DNA from: Lentisphaerota bacterium
GTDB taxonomy: Bacteria; Verrucomicrobiota; Lentisphaeria; Oligosphaerales; JABHEG01
Direction: 5' to 3'
Assembly: GCA_018676675.1 (NCBI GenBank)
Contig: JABHEG010000121.1
Span: 1-64,000 of the forward strand
DNA: 64,000 bases
Shown: piece by piece, positions 48,085 through 57,454 of the stretch
Layout: every line of letters starts with the position of its first letter
Position numbering within the stretch: position 1 is the stretch's first letter
Translations under genes and position numbers: made by a program
Notes under the pieces: generated by a model
What the model was told of the DNA's origin: nothing
What the model saw: only the letters and a program-made list of their open reading frames with translations
Database searches by the model: none

Positions 48085-51000
48085 TCAACCGGCCTGTGCG
48101 GTCTGGCGGCTGTCAGGCTGGTCGCGTAGGGTCTCCCAGAGGCTTGCGTGGTTGAGGAGGATGTCCTTCATGCCGCGCTGGACGGTGGCGGAATTCAAGG
48201 CCTGGGTGCTCATAAGGGTGTGGGCGTCGAGGGCGCCCATGATGGCCTCCATGAGTTCGTCCTGGAGGTCGGGGGAGTTGGCAAACTGTTCCTTGGTGTT
48301 GCTTGCCGCCTGCATGCGCAGTGTCTCGGACTCAAGCAGCTTACCCTTGATGACGTTGTTCACGTAGACCAGCTTGTCCTGCTCGGTCAGTTCGCCCTCG
48401 AACAGGTCGTTCACCTTCTGGATCAGCTCGCTCAGGTAGACGGCCTGCTTCTCCTGGACACTGCCGCCGCCCGTTTCGGTGATCGGGGCCAGTGCGGGCG
48501 TATCGCCGGCACCCAGCGCCATGGCCTGCTTGCCACGGTTCTTCAGGTGGTGATGAGTTAGGACCACTTTAGAGAGGTCGATGCCCTCGCGCTCGCGGCC
48601 GAACTCCAACAGCGGCAGCAGGCGCTTGTAGAAGATGGTGCGCTTCTCGACGTCAGTGTTCCCGTAGTCAAAGATCTGGGAGAGGAAGGTGTACAACCGG
48701 ACGAACGCCCCCATGTCGCCCTTGAAGAGAATCAGGGCGTCCAGCTCGTCCTTGGCGTTCTTGGCGGTTGTCTCATCCCCCATCTCTTTCGCGGCCTTGA
48801 GCGCTTCCTGCGCGGCCTTGTAGGCCTTCATCAGTCGGTCCTGTACGGGTGCGATCGCCGCCACCAGCTCGCTCTGCTTGGCGCCCTTCAGTTCCGCATC
48901 CACGACGCGATTCACCTCGTAGTCGTCGTAGTACCCGGCGGCGTCCAGCTTGGCGCGCAGATTGTAGACTAGGTTGGGGTCGGTGGCCGCCGAGACCTCA
49001 GCGGTGGCGTAGTAGGTCTTGAAGGAGGCGAGCACGTCCTTGGCGTCGTTCATGAAGTCCAGGACGTAGGTGGTGTCCTTGCCAGGGAAGGCGCGGTTGA
49101 GGCGGGAGAGCGTCTGCACGGCCTGAATGCCGGCCAAGCGCTTGTCCACGTACATCCCGCACAGCAGCGGTTGGTCGAAGCCGGTCTGAAACTTGTTCGC
49201 CACGAGCAGGATTTGGTACTCGTCGCCCCTGAACGCCTCGCGGATGTCGCGGCCTCGCAGGTTCGGGTTCAGCGTGTGGCCGTTCTCCGAGAAGGGATTC
49301 GGTCCGGATTCCGGGTCGTTCACCTCGCCGGAAAAGGCCACCACGGTCCCGATCTTGTAGCCGCGCTCCTTGATGTATTGAGTGATGCTCAACTGCCAGC
49401 GCACGGCTTCCACACGGCTGCCCACTACCACCATGGCCTTGCCTTCCCCGGCCAGGAGTGGGGCCACGTATTCACGGAAGTGCTCGACCACGATCTGCAC
49501 CTTCTGCGCGATGTTGTACGGGTGCAGCTTGACCCAGCCCATGATGCGCTTGAGCGCGCCCTGGCGCTCCACCGTGGTTTCGTCGTACTCGGCCCCCTCG
49601 TGCGCCAGCTTGAAGGCCAGTTTGTAGGAGGTGTAGTTGTGAAGCACATCGAGGATGAACCCCTCCTCGATGGCCTGCCGCATGGAGTAGACGTGGAATG
49701 GCGCGGGCAGGTTGCCCGGCCCGGCGGGCTGCGTCGGGTCGGGGCGCGTCCCGAACAGCTCCATGGTCTTGGTCTTGGGGGTGGCGGTGAAGGCCACGAA
49801 GGTGATGCCCCGGTTGTCGGCGCGTGCGGCCATCTGCGCGGCCAGGATGTCCTCGGAACTGACCTCCCCGCCGTCGTTCAACTCCGCCAGTTCGTCGGCG
49901 CTCAGCACGGCCTTGAGCTTCGCCGCCGCCTCGCCGGACTGCGAGCTGTGGGCCTCGTCGGCGATCACGGCGAACCGCTTGCCCTGGGTGGCCGCCAGCT
50001 CCCGCACCGCCTCCAGCGCGAAGGGGAAGGTCTGGATGGTGACGACCACGATCTTCTTGTCCCCGGAGAGCGCCTCGGCGAGCTTGCCGCTCTTGCTGCC
50101 GTCTTTGTTGGTGATCGTCGCCACCACGCCGGCGGTGCGCTCGAAGTCGAAAAGCGCTTCCTGCAGTTGCGAGTCGATGACGTTTCGGTCCGAGACCACC
50201 AGGACCGTGTCGAAGACCTTATTGTGCTTGTCGTCGTGCAACTCGGCCAGGAAGTGCGCGGTCCAGGCGATGGAGTTGGTCTTTCCCGAGCCGGCGGAGT
50301 GCTGGATCAGGTACTTGCCCCCGGCCCCGTCCCGGCGCACGGCCGTCTGCAGCGCGCGGGTGACGTCGAGCTGATGGTAACGAGGGAAGATGATCTTCTC
50401 GATCTGCTTCTTCTTGTCGCGCTGGGCGATGATGTAGCGGCCGAGGATCTCCAGCCAGCCCTCGCGCGCCCAGACCTGCTCCCAGAGGTAGGCCGTGCGG
50501 TGACCGCCCTTGGGGTTGACCGGGTTGCCGGACGCGCCGTTGTCGCCCTGATTGAAGGGTAGGAAGGCTGTGGCCGGCCCCGCCAGCTTGGTCACCATGT
50601 GCACCTCGCTGTTACTCACCGCGAAGTGTACCAGGGCACCGTTGGGGAAGGACAGCAGCGGCTCGGGGGCCTGCCCCTTGGGGCGCGGCAATCGGTCGAA
50701 GCGGTACTGGTCGACGGCGTCCCCGACGCTCTGGGTGAAGTCGGTCTTCAGCTCCACCGTGGCCACGGGGATGCCATTCAGAAACAGCACCAAGTCGATA
50801 CTGTTCTCACAGTGCGTCGAGTAGTGGACCTGCCGGACCGCGCGCAGACGGTTGGCCTCGTAACGGGCCAGGATGTCGGCATTGATGGCGAGTGCCGGCT
50901 TGAACTCGGCCAGCTTCAACGGCCGTTTCAGCCCCAGCAGTTCAATGCCGTGCCGGAGTACGCCCAGCGTCCCGCGCTGGTCGAGCTGCTGCCGCAGGCG

Positions 51001-51216
51001 GCTGAGCAACGTCTCGCCGGCCTGCGCGCCGTGGTTCTTGGTGAGTGTCTCCCAGACCTCGGGTCGAGCCGTCTGCACCCAGGTCAGGACGTCGGCCGGG
51101 AACAGTGCCCGGGCCCGGTCGTAACCCGCCGCGTCGCCCTCGGCGTAGAGCCAGCCGTGCGCGCCGAGGTGTGCGCAGATCTCGGTCTCGAAGCTGATCT
51201 CTTTATGCAGGCTCAT
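48085..51216 (-). CDS. hsdR: Type I restriction endonuclease subunit R
   Basis: IQHSAGSGKTNSIAWTAHFL, ADEAHSSQSGEAAAKL, ITFVAFTATPKTKTMELFG, QILLVANKFQTGFDQPLL. Confidence 0.96.
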   Translation of the reverse strand: MSLHKEISFETEICAHLGAHGWLYAEGDAAGYDRARALFPADVLTWVQTARPEVWETLTKNHGAQAGETLLSRLRQQLDQRGTLGVLRHGIELLGLKRPLKLAEFKPALAINADILARYEANRLRAVRQVHYSTHCENSIDLVLFLNGIPVATVELKTDFTQSVGDAVDQYRFDRLPRPKGQAPEPLLSFPNGALVHFAVSNSEVHMVTKLAGPATAFLPFNQGDNGASGNPVNPKGGHRTAYLWEQVWAREGWLEILGRYIIAQRDKKKQIEKIIFPRYHQLDVTRALQTAVRRDGAGGKYLIQHSAGSGKTNSIAWTAHFLAELHDDKHNKVFDTVLVVSDRNVIDSQLQEALFDFERTAGVVATITNKDGSKSGKLAEALSGDKKIVVVTIQTFPFALEAVRELAATQGKRFAVIADEAHSSQSGEAAAKLKAVLSADELAELNDGGEVSSEDILAAQMAARADNRGITFVAFTATPKTKTMELFGTRPDPTQPAGPGNLPAPFHVYSMRQAIEEGFILDVLHNYTSYKLAFKLAHEGAEYDETTVERQGALKRIMGWVKLHPYNIAQKVQIVVEHFREYVAPLLAGEGKAMVVVGSRVEAVRWQLSITQYIKERGYKIGTVVAFSGEVNDPESGPNPFSENGHTLNPNLRGRDIREAFRGDEYQILLVANKFQTGFDQPLLCGMYVDKRLAGIQAVQTLSRLNRAFPGKDTTYVLDFMNDAKDVLASFKTYYATAEVSAATDPNLVYNLRAKLDAAGYYDDYEVNRVVDAELKGAKQSELVAAIAPVQDRLMKAYKAAQEALKAAKEMGDETTAKNAKDELDALILFKGDMGAFVRLYTFLSQIFDYGNTDVEKRTIFYKRLLPLLEFGREREGIDLSKVVLTHHHLKNRGKQAMALGAGDTPALAPITETGGGSVQEKQAVYLSELIQKVNDLFEGELTEQDKLVYVNNVIKGKLLESETLRMQAASNTKEQFANSPDLQDELMEAIMGALDAHTLMSTQALNSATVQRGMKDILLNHASLWETLRDQPDSRQTAQAG

Positions 51217-52225
51217 CAGGCTTCTTTCCCTGCAGTTGGCCTTCCAGGCGTTTGATTTCGCGGTCGAAGTCTGAGATGTAGTCCTGGTCCTGGCGCTGGC
51301 GGAAGACCGCGAGCTGGGCCTCGGCCTTGAGTTTGGCCTCCAGGGCGCTGACCTTGCCCTTGTCGCTCAGGATCGGGTAGTCCGCGAGTTCCAGGAAGCG
51401 GTTCAGGAAGACGGCCCAATCCGCCATGGTGGTGACGATGCCGCGCTGGGCGCGGTTCTCGGCGAGATCCAGATAGGCCGAGACGATGCGGTTGAGTTCC
51501 TGCACCTGGGCCTGGTTCAGGTAGTTCTTGGCCACGGTGACATCGGATTTCAGCACCTTACCGTGCGGGGCCTGCTTCCACGTGCTGAGCCCCATGGCCG
51601 GCTTGGTCGCATCGGCCGAGGCATGGATCAGTTCCGCCGCCGTCTTACCGGTGATCGCCCAGTGCAGCTTGTTCTGCACGGTGGCGAAGAACTCACGGGT
51701 CTGCGGCGCATCGGGCGCGTAATCCGCGGCAAGGGCGTAAAGGTCGGTGATCTTCTGATAGAAGCGCCGCTCGCTCGCGCGGATCTCACGGATGCGTTCC
51801 AGCAGCTCGTCGAAGTAGTCCTGACCGAAGAGCGTCTTGCCCTGCTTGAGGCGTTCGTCGTCGAGGACGAAGCCCTTGGTGATGAACTCGCGCAGGGTCC
51901 GGGTCGCCCAAATGCGGAACTGGGTGGCCTGAAAACTGTTGACCCGGTAGCCCACCGCGATGATGGCGTCGAGGTTGTAGACGCTGGTCTGGTAGGATTT
52001 CCCATCCGCGGCAGTTATTTCCAAAATGGAAACAACTGCCTGTTCAGCCAGCTCTCCCGTGGCGAAGATGTTCTTCAGATGCTTGCTGATGGCCGGGACC
52101 TTCACCCCGAAGAGTTCGGCCAAGGCCTTCTGGGTCAGCCAGACCGTCTCATCCCGCACGAACACCTCGACCCGCACGGCTCCGCTGGGGGTGGTGTAGA
52201 GAATGATGTCGCTGGGGTCGCTCAT
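51203..52225 (-). CDS. RhuM family protein
   Basis: VRVEVFVRDETVWLTQKALAELFGVKVPAISKHLKNIFATGELAEQAVVS...YNLDAIIAVGYRVNSFQATQFRIWATRTLREFITKGFVLDDERLK. Confidence 0.92.
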   Translation of the reverse strand: MSDPSDIILYTTPSGAVRVEVFVRDETVWLTQKALAELFGVKVPAISKHLKNIFATGELAEQAVVSILEITAADGKSYQTSVYNLDAIIAVGYRVNSFQATQFRIWATRTLREFITKGFVLDDERLKQGKTLFGQDYFDELLERIREIRASERRFYQKITDLYALAADYAPDAPQTREFFATVQNKLHWAITGKTAAELIHASADATKPAMGLSTWKQAPHGKVLKSDVTVAKNYLNQAQVQELNRIVSAYLDLAENRAQRGIVTTMADWAVFLNRFLELADYPILSDKGKVSALEAKLKAEAQLAVFRQRQDQDYISDFDREIKRLEGQLQGKKPDEPA

Positions 52226-53544
52226 GCGGCGCTCCCTTCGTCGAAATGGCGGACGTCGATCTGGCCGGTCACGGCGGCGGAGATCAGCGCGGTCCGGCGT
52301 TCCTGCAGCAACTCGATGGCACGCTGGGCTTCGGCGGTCAGGGCGTCGAACTTGGCGGCCTCTGCACTAATGAAAGCTACGATGCAGGCTTGCTCCTTGA
52401 TTGGCGGCAGCAGGATAGGTGCTTCACGCACGTTCTCCAGGCTTAAGCCCTGCTTCAGGCCATACTGGGAAAGCTCGAAATAGGTCTGCCCCAGCTTGCT
52501 CTTGAGCGATGTTCCGACGTAGCTGGGCAGAACGCTCTGATGCGGGCGGATCAAGCACAGATGTTGGTTGACATACGCTGCCTCGGGGACGCACGCACAA
52601 ACGGCCACATTGCCCGTCTTTGCCCCGGTAATGCAGACCACTACATCGCCATCACATAACCGCGTACGGCTGGCCTCTGCGTCATCGCCCGCTTGCACTC
52701 GCTTGGCGGTTTCGAAGGAAACCTGAAGGCAGTCGTTGAGATCGCCACTCTGGATGAAAAGGTCCCCCTCGTCACCCACGCGGTCCGACCATCCTCGCGG
52801 CCCACTCGTCGTGAATGTGCTGACGGCCTTCACACGCACCACCTCCCAATGCTCCGGGACGTCTCCGAGCCATTCGATGCCGGAGGGTTTCATGGGGGCG
52901 TTGGGGTTGAGGCCCTTGGTGACGGCGTGGGAGATGACGGCCTGGCGTTTCTCCTTCAAGAGCTCGATCAGCCGCCGCTGCTCCGCCACCAGCTCGTCGA
53001 TCTTCCCCGTCTCCCGGTCCAGGAAGGCGGCGATGGCGGCTTGCTCGGCCCCCTGAGGAACAGGGAGGAGCACGTCCTTGAATGCGGGATACCTGAAACG
53101 TGGGGCGCGTTCCCGAACCGATGGGCAGATCACAAAGACGAAGTTCCGTTGCGCCATCAGCCGAAGAACAGCTGCAAAGTAGCGGCTGTCGGTTTCGGAG
53201 CGATGGGGAGCCAGGACGGAATACTCGGGAGTGCATTTTCCTGTCGATTCTGAGACTCCAATTGCACCGGCGAATGCATCCATCCCGTGAATCACCAGAT
53301 CGCCTCTGCGGACCCGCTGATAGCCATGCTCAAGAACTGCAACGGTGAACCCCTCTGTGCGCCGATTCTCTCGCAGCGTCACTTGACCGTCTCGGAATGC
53401 AGTCACCACTCCGTCCTCTGGATCTGTGGGGAGTTCGAGCTTCTCGAACAAGAATCGCCCACGCTCGACACTCCAGTGCTCTGGCACCGCGCCGATCCAT
53501 TCGATGTCAGTGTCCTTGTACGCTGGGTAGCGCGGGAAGCTCAT
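52222..53544 (-). CDS. hsdS: Type I restriction-modification specificity subunit S
   Basis: [28 protein letters not shown] and second half [23 protein letters not shown]; two TRD/conserved-helix modules ([37 protein letters not shown]). Confidence 0.94.
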   Translation of the reverse strand: MSFPRYPAYKDTDIEWIGAVPEHWSVERGRFLFEKLELPTDPEDGVVTAFRDGQVTLRENRRTEGFTVAVLEHGYQRVRRGDLVIHGMDAFAGAIGVSESTGKCTPEYSVLAPHRSETDSRYFAAVLRLMAQRNFVFVICPSVRERAPRFRYPAFKDVLLPVPQGAEQAAIAAFLDRETGKIDELVAEQRRLIELLKEKRQAVISHAVTKGLNPNAPMKPSGIEWLGDVPEHWEVVRVKAVSTFTTSGPRGWSDRVGDEGDLFIQSGDLNDCLQVSFETAKRVQAGDDAEASRTRLCDGDVVVCITGAKTGNVAVCACVPEAAYVNQHLCLIRPHQSVLPSYVGTSLKSKLGQTYFELSQYGLKQGLSLENVREAPILLPPIKEQACIVAFISAEAAKFDALTAEAQRAIELLQERRTALISAAVTGQIDVRHFDEGSAA

Positions 53545-55283
53545 TGCGTCAGCCCCTCGATCATGGTCAGGATGCGGTCGGTGCAGGCCTTGAGCTCAGC
53601 GTCGATCTCGTCCAGGGGGCGGGGCGGCTTGAACACGTAGAAGTGGCGGTTGAAGGGGATCTCGTAGCCGACCTTCGTCTTGTCGTGGTCAATCCAGGCA
53701 TCGGCCGCGTGGGGCAGGACTTCGCGCTCGAAGTACTCTCCCACGTCCTCGCCGAGTGGCACGTTCTCGGTGTCACGCAGACTGGAGTCCGGCACGGGCT
53801 TACCTTTGGCCTTGCCCCTGAGCCCCACCACGACCTTGCCCTGCTCGTCGCGCTGGGGGCGTTCGACGGTGATGGTGCGATAGCCGAAGTCCTCGTTGCG
53901 GAAGATCCGGCAGATCGGCACGTCGTCGCGGGTGACCTCCCGGAACTCGCCGAAGAGTCGGGTAATGTCCTCGATGTGCTCCGGGCTCAGTTCCTTGCGT
54001 TTGCTGCCGAGGCCCTTCCTCATCTTCTGCCAGAAGCTGGAGGCGTCGATGAGTTGGACTTTGCCGGCGCGCTTGGCGGGCTTGCGGTTACTCACGATCC
54101 AAACGTAGGTGCTGATGCCGGTGTTGTAGAACATGTCCGTGGGCAGGGCGATGATCGCCTCGACCAGGTCGTTCTCCAGGACATATCGCCGGATCTCGCT
54201 CTCGCCCGAGCCGGCCCCGCCGGTGAAGAGGGGCGAGCCGTTGAGGACGATGCCGAACCGACTGCCGCCGTCCACCGCCGGGCGCATCTTCGAGACCAGG
54301 TGCAGGAGGAACAGGAGCGAACCGTCGCTAACTCGGGGCAGGCCCGGACCGAAACGGCCGTTGTAGCCCTGCTCCTTGGCTTCCTTGCGGATCTCCCGCT
54401 CGATCTTCTTCCACGCCACCCCGAAAGGGGGATTCGAGAGCATGTAGTCAAAGCGTTTCCCGTGCAGCCCGTCGGCGGAGAGCGTGTTGCCGAAGATGAT
54501 GTTGGCGATATCCTGCCCCTTGATGAGCATGTCCGCCTTGCAGATGGCGTAGGACTCGGGGTTCAGTTCCTGGCCGTACATGACCAGGCGCGCGTCGGGG
54601 TTGAGACCGGCGAGGTGTTCGTCGGCCACGCTCAGCATGCCGCCCGTGCCCGCGGTGGGGTCGTAGAGCGAACGGACCACGCCCGGCTTGGTGAGGGCCG
54701 CATCGTCCTCGATGAAGATCAGATTCACCATCAGCCGGATCACTTCCCGCGGGGTGAAGTGCTCTCCGGCTGTTTCGTTGGAGAGCTCCGCGAACTTGCG
54801 GATCAGTTCCTCGAAGACCGCGCCCATCTGGGCGTTGCTGACCGTGGCTGGATGCAGGTCGATATTGGCGAACTTCTCCGTGACCATGTAGAGCAGGTTG
54901 GCCTTGTCGAGCTCATCGATTTGCGTGTGGAACTTGAAGCTCTCGAAGATGTCGCGCACGGCGGGCGAGAACGCCTGCATGTAGGCCCGAAGATTCTCGC
55001 CGATGTGGTCCTGATCGCCCATGAGCGTCTTCAGGTCGAGCGGCGAAGTGTTGTAGAAGAGCTGGCCGGACGTGCGTAGCAGAAAGGGCTCGGGGTTCAG
55101 ACCGGCCTTCTCCCGCGTCTTCTTTTCCGCCAACACGGCGGCTTTGGTCGGCTCCAGCACGCAGTCGAGACGACGCAGGATGGTGAACGGCAGGATGACT
55201 TTGCCGTAATCCGACTGCTTGTAGTCTCCGCGCAGCAGGTCGGCCACGGACCAAATGAAAGAAGACAGGTTCGTATCGCTCAT
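53541..55283 (-). CDS. hsdM: Type I restriction-modification DNA methyltransferase subunit M
   Basis: SAM motif [10 protein letters not shown], catalytic [53 protein letters not shown]. Confidence 0.96.
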   Translation of the reverse strand: MSDTNLSSFIWSVADLLRGDYKQSDYGKVILPFTILRRLDCVLEPTKAAVLAEKKTREKAGLNPEPFLLRTSGQLFYNTSPLDLKTLMGDQDHIGENLRAYMQAFSPAVRDIFESFKFHTQIDELDKANLLYMVTEKFANIDLHPATVSNAQMGAVFEELIRKFAELSNETAGEHFTPREVIRLMVNLIFIEDDAALTKPGVVRSLYDPTAGTGGMLSVADEHLAGLNPDARLVMYGQELNPESYAICKADMLIKGQDIANIIFGNTLSADGLHGKRFDYMLSNPPFGVAWKKIEREIRKEAKEQGYNGRFGPGLPRVSDGSLLFLLHLVSKMRPAVDGGSRFGIVLNGSPLFTGGAGSGESEIRRYVLENDLVEAIIALPTDMFYNTGISTYVWIVSNRKPAKRAGKVQLIDASSFWQKMRKGLGSKRKELSPEHIEDITRLFGEFREVTRDDVPICRIFRNEDFGYRTITVERPQRDEQGKVVVGLRGKAKGKPVPDSSLRDTENVPLGEDVGEYFEREVLPHAADAWIDHDKTKVGYEIPFNRHFYVFKPPRPLDEIDAELKACTDRILTMIEGLTQ

Positions 55284-56533
55284 CGCAGAACCCCATGTGC
55301 CGAGTGAAACGTGCAAGAGGACACGCACGACTTCCTGAACGGGTATCGGCCCCCGGCGCCGGTACCGGGCCGTGGGCAAGACGCATCGCCGTAGCGTGGA
55401 ATCCTTCCCTCGCGCCATGGGCCCACTCCGCTCCCCGTTCCGCCGCATCTCCGACGATGTGCGCGCCGGCTGCGGTCGGTCCGTGCGGGTGCAACAGTAG
55501 TCGAGACGAGCGGCGATTGCAAGGCTCGACGCACGATGTACTGGGTGGTGTCCTGAGTGGCATGTCCGTGTGCAGAAATAGGAGTCCTATCCATGCCTGT
55601 GAGGACGCAGGCGCTCCATCGGCGCGTGCTGAGACGGCGCGTCCTCCTCCCCCACTGGCTGGCTGATGTCGGCAGAACGCCTGGGCTTGCCGGCCACGAG
55701 AGCGACCTGTATACTCACGGCCGTCCCGGTTGCGACATTGCGTGTCTCAAGGACGAAACATGACCGCAGCCACGACCTTCGCGGAAAGCGGTCCGCTTTA
55801 CGCCTGCCGGTCCTCTCAGTCCCTGGCCGACACAAGAGCCACCGACTCCCGCGACGCCTGGCCCGCTCTGCTGGTCGAACGCGACCACAACGCCGCCGAG
55901 GTGGCCGAGCTGCCCACGATTGACTTGGCTCGTATGCTGAATGCTGCGTAGGGATCGCCACGGCCCCGGGCTGGCCAATGAGCACCGTTCCAGCCCGGTG
56001 CTATCACCGGAAGATTCACCAATGACGAATCAAGGGACGCAAAACAAGCAGACCTCTTTGACGATGAAAGAGGCAGCGCAGCAAGCACTGCAGAATCCTC
56101 AGAGCCCGATGCAGCGAGCTCTGGCGTTCGCAGTAGAGGCAAACGCCGACGAGCTGTCGGAGACGGCGAAGTTGGCGCAGCAACCGAACGAGAGCCAAAC
56201 CCCGAAGAGCTGAAAGCCGAGAAACTGGCCAGCTGAGCACAAGCAGCCTGGCCAACCTGAGCACAGTCGATGCTCAAAGCGGGCTCCCAGGCGCTCCGAG
56301 AATGTGCCCCCCCCCGCCTTGAGACTTGAGGCTCTTAGTTAGCCCGTCCGCCCCACACACATACTTCTGCGGCCCTCGGAGACTGCCACTCTCTCCCTCG
56401 CTCACGGCTCCGACGTCTCGCCCATTTCCCCCTCATCTACTTCGAGCAAACATCTCTTCTGGCGTTCATTTGCTTGCAGATAGCAGCACACCGCATGGGG
56501 CCTTGTGTCTGTTTGCGGTCTTTATTATGGCAA

Positions 56534-56563
56534 AGCGTAGACAAGCGTAGACAAGCGTAGACA
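56534..56563. repeat. Iteron-like tandem repeat, 3 x 10 bp (AGCGTAGACA)
   Basis: AGCGTAGACA at 56534, 56544 and 56554, upstream of the excisionase/primase genes. Confidence 0.9.
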
Positions 56564-56692
56564 AACAAGACAAAAGGCGGACACAGATTGCGCGCCAGGT
56601 AGTTATGACTCCTGTATGGCGGTATTCTTTGTGTATTCAGGAGGTCTCAACGACCCGCCACCGTAACCACCCGGAAGCAGAAAGGATCGACA

Positions 56693-56995
56693 GTGAAAAC
56701 ACGAACACCACCCCATGCAATCCTCCAGAGCGCAACTGGTCTACTGGGGCCATTCTGGCCCGAACTGAACCCGCGCAACCTCGTGGCGGCCCTCAACGGT
56801 CTGGGCGAAGACAGCAATCGACTGCCGAGGAAGTCCTACTCCATGCGTCAAGCGGAGGAGCCGACAGGGTTGTCCCGGTTCACGATCAAGCGCGAGATCG
56901 AGCGGGGCAACCTGAAAGCAGTCAAACTCGGCGCGCAGTGGCGAATCACCGAGGCTGCGTTGCGAGAGTATATGGAGGGCAAAGAGAATGAGTAG
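56693..56995 (+). CDS. Excisionase-like helix-turn-helix DNA-binding protein
   Basis: YSMRQAEEPTGLSRFTIKREIERGNLKAVKLGAQWRITEAALREYMEG: HTH_17/excisionase pattern. GTG start. Confidence 0.8.
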   Translation: MKTRTPPHAILQSATGLLGPFWPELNPRNLVAALNGLGEDSNRLPRKSYSMRQAEEPTGLSRFTIKREIERGNLKAVKLGAQWRITEAALREYMEGKENE

Positions 56996-57091
56996 CTCGG
57001 AGAGAAAGAGGCCCGACGAGGTCGCCACCTCGTCAGGCCAAAGCGTCCTGAACCACAACGCACTTACCCATTACCACACAGGAGAATAGCT

Positions 57092-57454
57092 ATGATCAAG
57101 GACAGTCACAACATACCACCAGAACGGCCGTTAGGTCAAGCTCCGACTCTGGATGACTCCGAGAGGGAGCTCCTCACTGATCGGGAAACGCAGCTCATCC
57201 TTGTGGGGGTCACACGCCAGGTGTCCGCCGTCTCTCCCACCTCCCAAACTGGCGGAGGACTCTTCTACACCGATCCCGCCGACAGAGCGGAGATGCAGCG
57301 AATACGTGGGGTGTTCGACGGCCTGCTCAACTCGGAGAACGAGGCCCTCGCTCTCTCGGTGTCCGTGCTCTTGGCCGACGCGCTTTTCTACACGCTCAGC
57401 CGCATGTTCCGGTTAGGTTTTCTGCGGGTGAAGGGAGGTGCACTCAATGGCTGA
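57092..57454 (+). CDS. Hypothetical protein
   Basis: ORF overlaps the start of the primase gene, same strand, spacing consistent with an operon. Confidence 0.6.
   Translation: MIKDSHNIPPERPLGQAPTLDDSERELLTDRETQLILVGVTRQVSAVSPTSQTGGGLFYTDPADRAEMQRIRGVFDGLLNSENEALALSVSVLLADALFYTLSRMFRLGFLRVKGGALNG

Noticed and set aside
49171-50562. 463-aa plus-strand ORF
   Set aside because: Antisense to hsdR, which has clear helicase motifs; a high-GC shadow ORF.
53397-55079. 560-aa plus-strand ORF
   Set aside because: Antisense to hsdM with canonical methyltransferase motifs; low-complexity His/Val/Leu-rich shadow translation.
56225-56270. Short direct repeat CTGGCCA(G/A)CCTGAGCACA-like
   Set aside because: Only two imperfect copies with no context supporting function.
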